Of a DNA stretch of 64,000 nt, positions 62,302 through 64,000 are shown in pieces. The stretch covers positions 558,001 through 622,000 of the forward strand of contig NZ_PPDK01000001.1 in the NCBI RefSeq assembly GCF_003074135.1, given 5' to 3'. A program made the position numbers and the translations under genes. The notes under the pieces are model-generated. The model was not told the DNA's origin and made no database searches. It saw nothing but the letters and a program-made list of their open reading frames with translations. Positions within the stretch are counted from its first letter, which is position 1. Each line of letters begins with the position of its first letter. The stretch is from Euzebya tangerina. Its GTDB lineage: Bacteria; Actinomycetota; Nitriliruptoria; Euzebyales; Euzebyaceae.

Positions 62302-63210
62302 ATGACCGACGACGCACCGCTCACCCTGCGCAAACTGCCGAAGCCGGACGTCCCACGCCCTGCAGTTGCGTGGCCGACGGTGGGGCTGGCCGTCGTCAGC
62401 ATCGGAGTGTGGGTAGCGGTCGCAACGCTGGTCGTGAGCGGGGCGGTCCCGACCGCGCTGGCCATCGTCATCAACACGGCGTGTTCGTTCGCGCTGTTCA
62501 CCGTGCTGCACGACTCGGCGCACCGAGGCCTGGGCCGTCTTCGGGTCGCAAACGAGGTCCTGGGACGGCTGGCCGCCCCGTTCGTGACGCTGTACGCGTC
62601 GTTCCCGATGTTCCGGCACATCCACCTCACCCATCACCGATTCGTCAACGAAGGTCCGGACGTGGACCCCGACGACTGGATGGCGCACGGTCCGGTCTGG
62701 CAGTTGCCACTGCGGTGGATGATCGTGGACCTGCACTATCTCCGGTGGTACCTGCCGCGAGCGTCACGCCGACCTCGTGCGGAGCGGCTCGAGTCGTTGC
62801 TCGTCCCCGGCCTCACCTTCGGTGTGATCGCGGCGCTCACTGCGGCAGGGTTCGGCGGCGCGTTCCTCGTGGCCTTCCTCATCCCGCAGCGACTGGCCCT
62901 GATCGTGCTGGCGTGGTGGTTCGACTACCTGCCGCACCACAACCTGGAGGGCACGAACCGCCACAACCGCACCCGGTCGACCCGGAACATCATCGGCCTG
63001 GAGTGGCTGCTGACCCCCCTGATGTTCGGTCAGAACTACCACCTGGTCCACCACCTCCACCCGATCATCCCGTTCTACCGGTACGTCTCGGCGTGGCGAC
63101 AGAACGAGGAGGCCTACCTGACACATGATCCGGCGCTCTCCACGATCTCGGGCAGACCGGTCAGCCCCGAGGAGTACCGGGCCATCAGGGGTCTGGCGGA
63201 GACGACCTAG
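62302..63210 (+). CDS. Fatty acid desaturase/hydroxylase with three His boxes
   Basis: A 302-residue membrane di-iron enzyme. His boxes: HDSAH at 70-74, HIHLTHH at 106-112, and the PHHNLEG and HLVHHLH regions at 211-253, giving HxxHH-type ligands. Two pairs of helices flank them. It could be an acyl-lipid desaturase or a carotenoid hydroxylase; the compact size and spacing fit both. ATG at 62302 has GGAG 7 nt upstream; the longer frame to 62116 covers the operator-like repeat and the antisense peptide. Followed by an inverted repeat and an MFS gene. Confidence 0.88.
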   Translation: MTDDAPLTLRKLPKPDVPRPAVAWPTVGLAVVSIGVWVAVATLVVSGAVPTALAIVINTACSFALFTVLHDSAHRGLGRLRVANEVLGRLAAPFVTLYASFPMFRHIHLTHHRFVNEGPDVDPDDWMAHGPVWQLPLRWMIVDLHYLRWYLPRASRRPRAERLESLLVPGLTFGVIAALTAAGFGGAFLVAFLIPQRLALIVLAWWFDYLPHHNLEGTNRHNRTRSTRNIIGLEWLLTPLMFGQNYHLVHHLHPIIPFYRYVSAWRQNEEAYLTHDPALSTISGRPVSPEEYRAIRGLAETT

Positions 63211-63215
63211 CCCAA

Positions 63216-63282
63216 CCTCGGCCAGAGCACCGCGCCGACCGTCTCGTCGTGTGATCGCGTCGGTGATCGGCCCTGGCCGAGG
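63216..63282 (+). repeat. Long-range inverted repeat after the desaturase gene
   Basis: CCTCGGCCAG (63216-63225) is perfectly complementary to 63273-63282, 47 nt apart. It could close a large RNA stem between the desaturase and MFS genes. The role is not known. Confidence 0.4.
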
Positions 63283-63340
63283 AACTCCACGATCGCGCAC
63301 CATCAGCGACGGCAGGACGTGACGTGGCACTGTGTGCGGC

Positions 63341-64000
63341 GTGCTGGACGTGGTCGAACGCCGGGCGCTGCGGGCGGTCGCCGCGCAGTTCTTCGTCAAC
63401 GGCTTCATCTACGCATCGTTCGTCCCCCGACTGCCCGAGATCCGAGACCGGATCGGGGTCGATCTGGCGGGAATCGGGGTGCTGCTGACCGTCGGCGGAC
63501 TGGCCGGCTTTGCCTCGAGCGTCCTGGTGGGACGGCTGGTGACCCGGTTCGGGACACGCCGACTGCTGATGGGCGCAGGTGTCGCCCTGTCCCTGAGCCT
63601 GCCGGTCATGGGGTTCGCAACCACACCGGCCGTCTTCCTCGTGGGCGCTGCAGCCCTGGGCGCCAGCGATGTCATCGTCGATGTCGCGATGAACGTGCAG
63701 GGTTCACGATTGTCGGAGAAGCGGCACACCCCGGTCATGAACCGCCTCCACGCCCTGTGGAGCGTCGGAACGGTCCTGGGTGGGCTGCTCGCCTCGTGGC
63801 TGGCTGGCCAGGACGTCCCCCTGGAGGCGCATCTGCTGACCGTCGGCCTGGCGTTCACCGCACTGGTCCTCCTGCTGGGTCGGCTGCTGCTGGCCAACGA
63901 CGACCCCCTGGTGGAGCAGGTGGACGTGAAGGCACCCGGCTCCCCCCCGACCTCAAGGCGTCGAGTCGCCATCGTCTTCGGGCTGCTGGGATTCGCCGCG
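63341..64000 (+). CDS. Major facilitator superfamily transporter (N-terminal part)
   Basis: 220 codons are seen; the gene runs off the window. GTG at 63341 (or 63332) opens a polytopic protein of MFS type: helix 1 AVAAQFFVNGFIYASFVPRL, the loop 2-3 region ASSVLVGRLVTRFGTRRLLM, which is the MFS signature area, helix 4-5 with DVIVDVAMNVQGSRL and a conserved His in NRLHALWSVGTVLGG. The FVPRLPEIRDRIG opening resembles YbjJ-like exporters. No clear Shine-Dalgarno; 130 bp downstream of the desaturase gene. Confidence 0.82.
   Translation, partial: MLDVVERRALRAVAAQFFVNGFIYASFVPRLPEIRDRIGVDLAGIGVLLTVGGLAGFASSVLVGRLVTRFGTRRLLMGAGVALSLSLPVMGFATTPAVFLVGAAALGASDVIVDVAMNVQGSRLSEKRHTPVMNRLHALWSVGTVLGGLLASWLAGQDVPLEAHLLTVGLAFTALVLLLGRLLLANDDPLVEQVDVKAPGSPPTSRRRVAIVFGLLGFAA

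Overview
The window is a very GC-rich, gene-dense bacterial chromosome segment, most likely from an actinobacterium. The evidence is a mycothiol-dependent maleylpyruvate-isomerase family protein, a Rv2466c-like thiol protein, an actinobacterial-type adenosine kinase, and several start codons placed 6-7 nt after a TANNNT -10 box, as in leaderless mRNAs. Three secreted proteins carry cell-wall-binding repeat 2 (CWB2) modules; together with the rest this suggests a Nitriliruptoria/Euzebya-like lineage, but that placement is inference. No rRNA, tRNA, CRISPR array, insertion sequence or integrase was seen. No gap between genes exceeds about 300 bases.

Left part (0-16.9 kb): the end of an amidohydrolase; an ABC-2 exporter pair; msrA behind two matching inverted repeats; DNA topoisomerase IB with a small lipoprotein; a helical protein with a Rho-N/SAP-like tail; a FrnE-like DsbA protein; class II fructose-bisphosphate aldolase; a 1037-residue secreted protein joining CWB2 repeats to an LVIVD-type propeller; a TetR regulator divergent from an MMPL/RND exporter with two clear operators between them; guaB; and a mycothiol-dependent enzyme.

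16.9-25.7 kb: an aminotransferase, then a maltodextrin unit: GH13 hydrolase, MalG, MalF, MalE and a divergent LacI regulator. No MalK ATPase is present, so a shared ATPase elsewhere is likely. The GH13 gene carries an in-frame 18/21-bp minisatellite. DUF1697 follows.

25.8-41.2 kb: a surface-glycan locus. A GT-C-like membrane protein and a 2-hydroxyacid dehydrogenase flank two divergent operons. The leftward operon has six genes joined by start/stop overlaps (sulfotransferase, fused ABC exporter, GT4, amidohydrolase, GT2, WecB). The rightward one has a polysaccharide deacetylase, GT4, two GT2s and a FAD oxidoreductase. Together they look like a pathway for building, deacetylating, sulfating and exporting a HexNAc-containing glycan that I cannot name.

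41.2-48.3 kb: a DMT exporter, an unrecognised Rossmann-like protein, an ECF cobalt/nickel-type transporter led by a Fur-family regulator, and a secreted protein with a duplicated module, a Gly-Asp-Pro tract and one CWB2 unit. 48.4-54.4 kb holds gltD and gltB.

54.6-64 kb: another CWB2 protein, adenosine kinase, a TetR-controlled pair of membrane-protein genes, a spermidine-synthase-like protein, manA, a Rv2466c-like protein lacking its second active-site Cys, a membrane methyltransferase, a three-His-box desaturase and the start of an MFS permease. Two 31-residue hydrophobic peptide genes (59598-59693 and 62112-62207) lie here.
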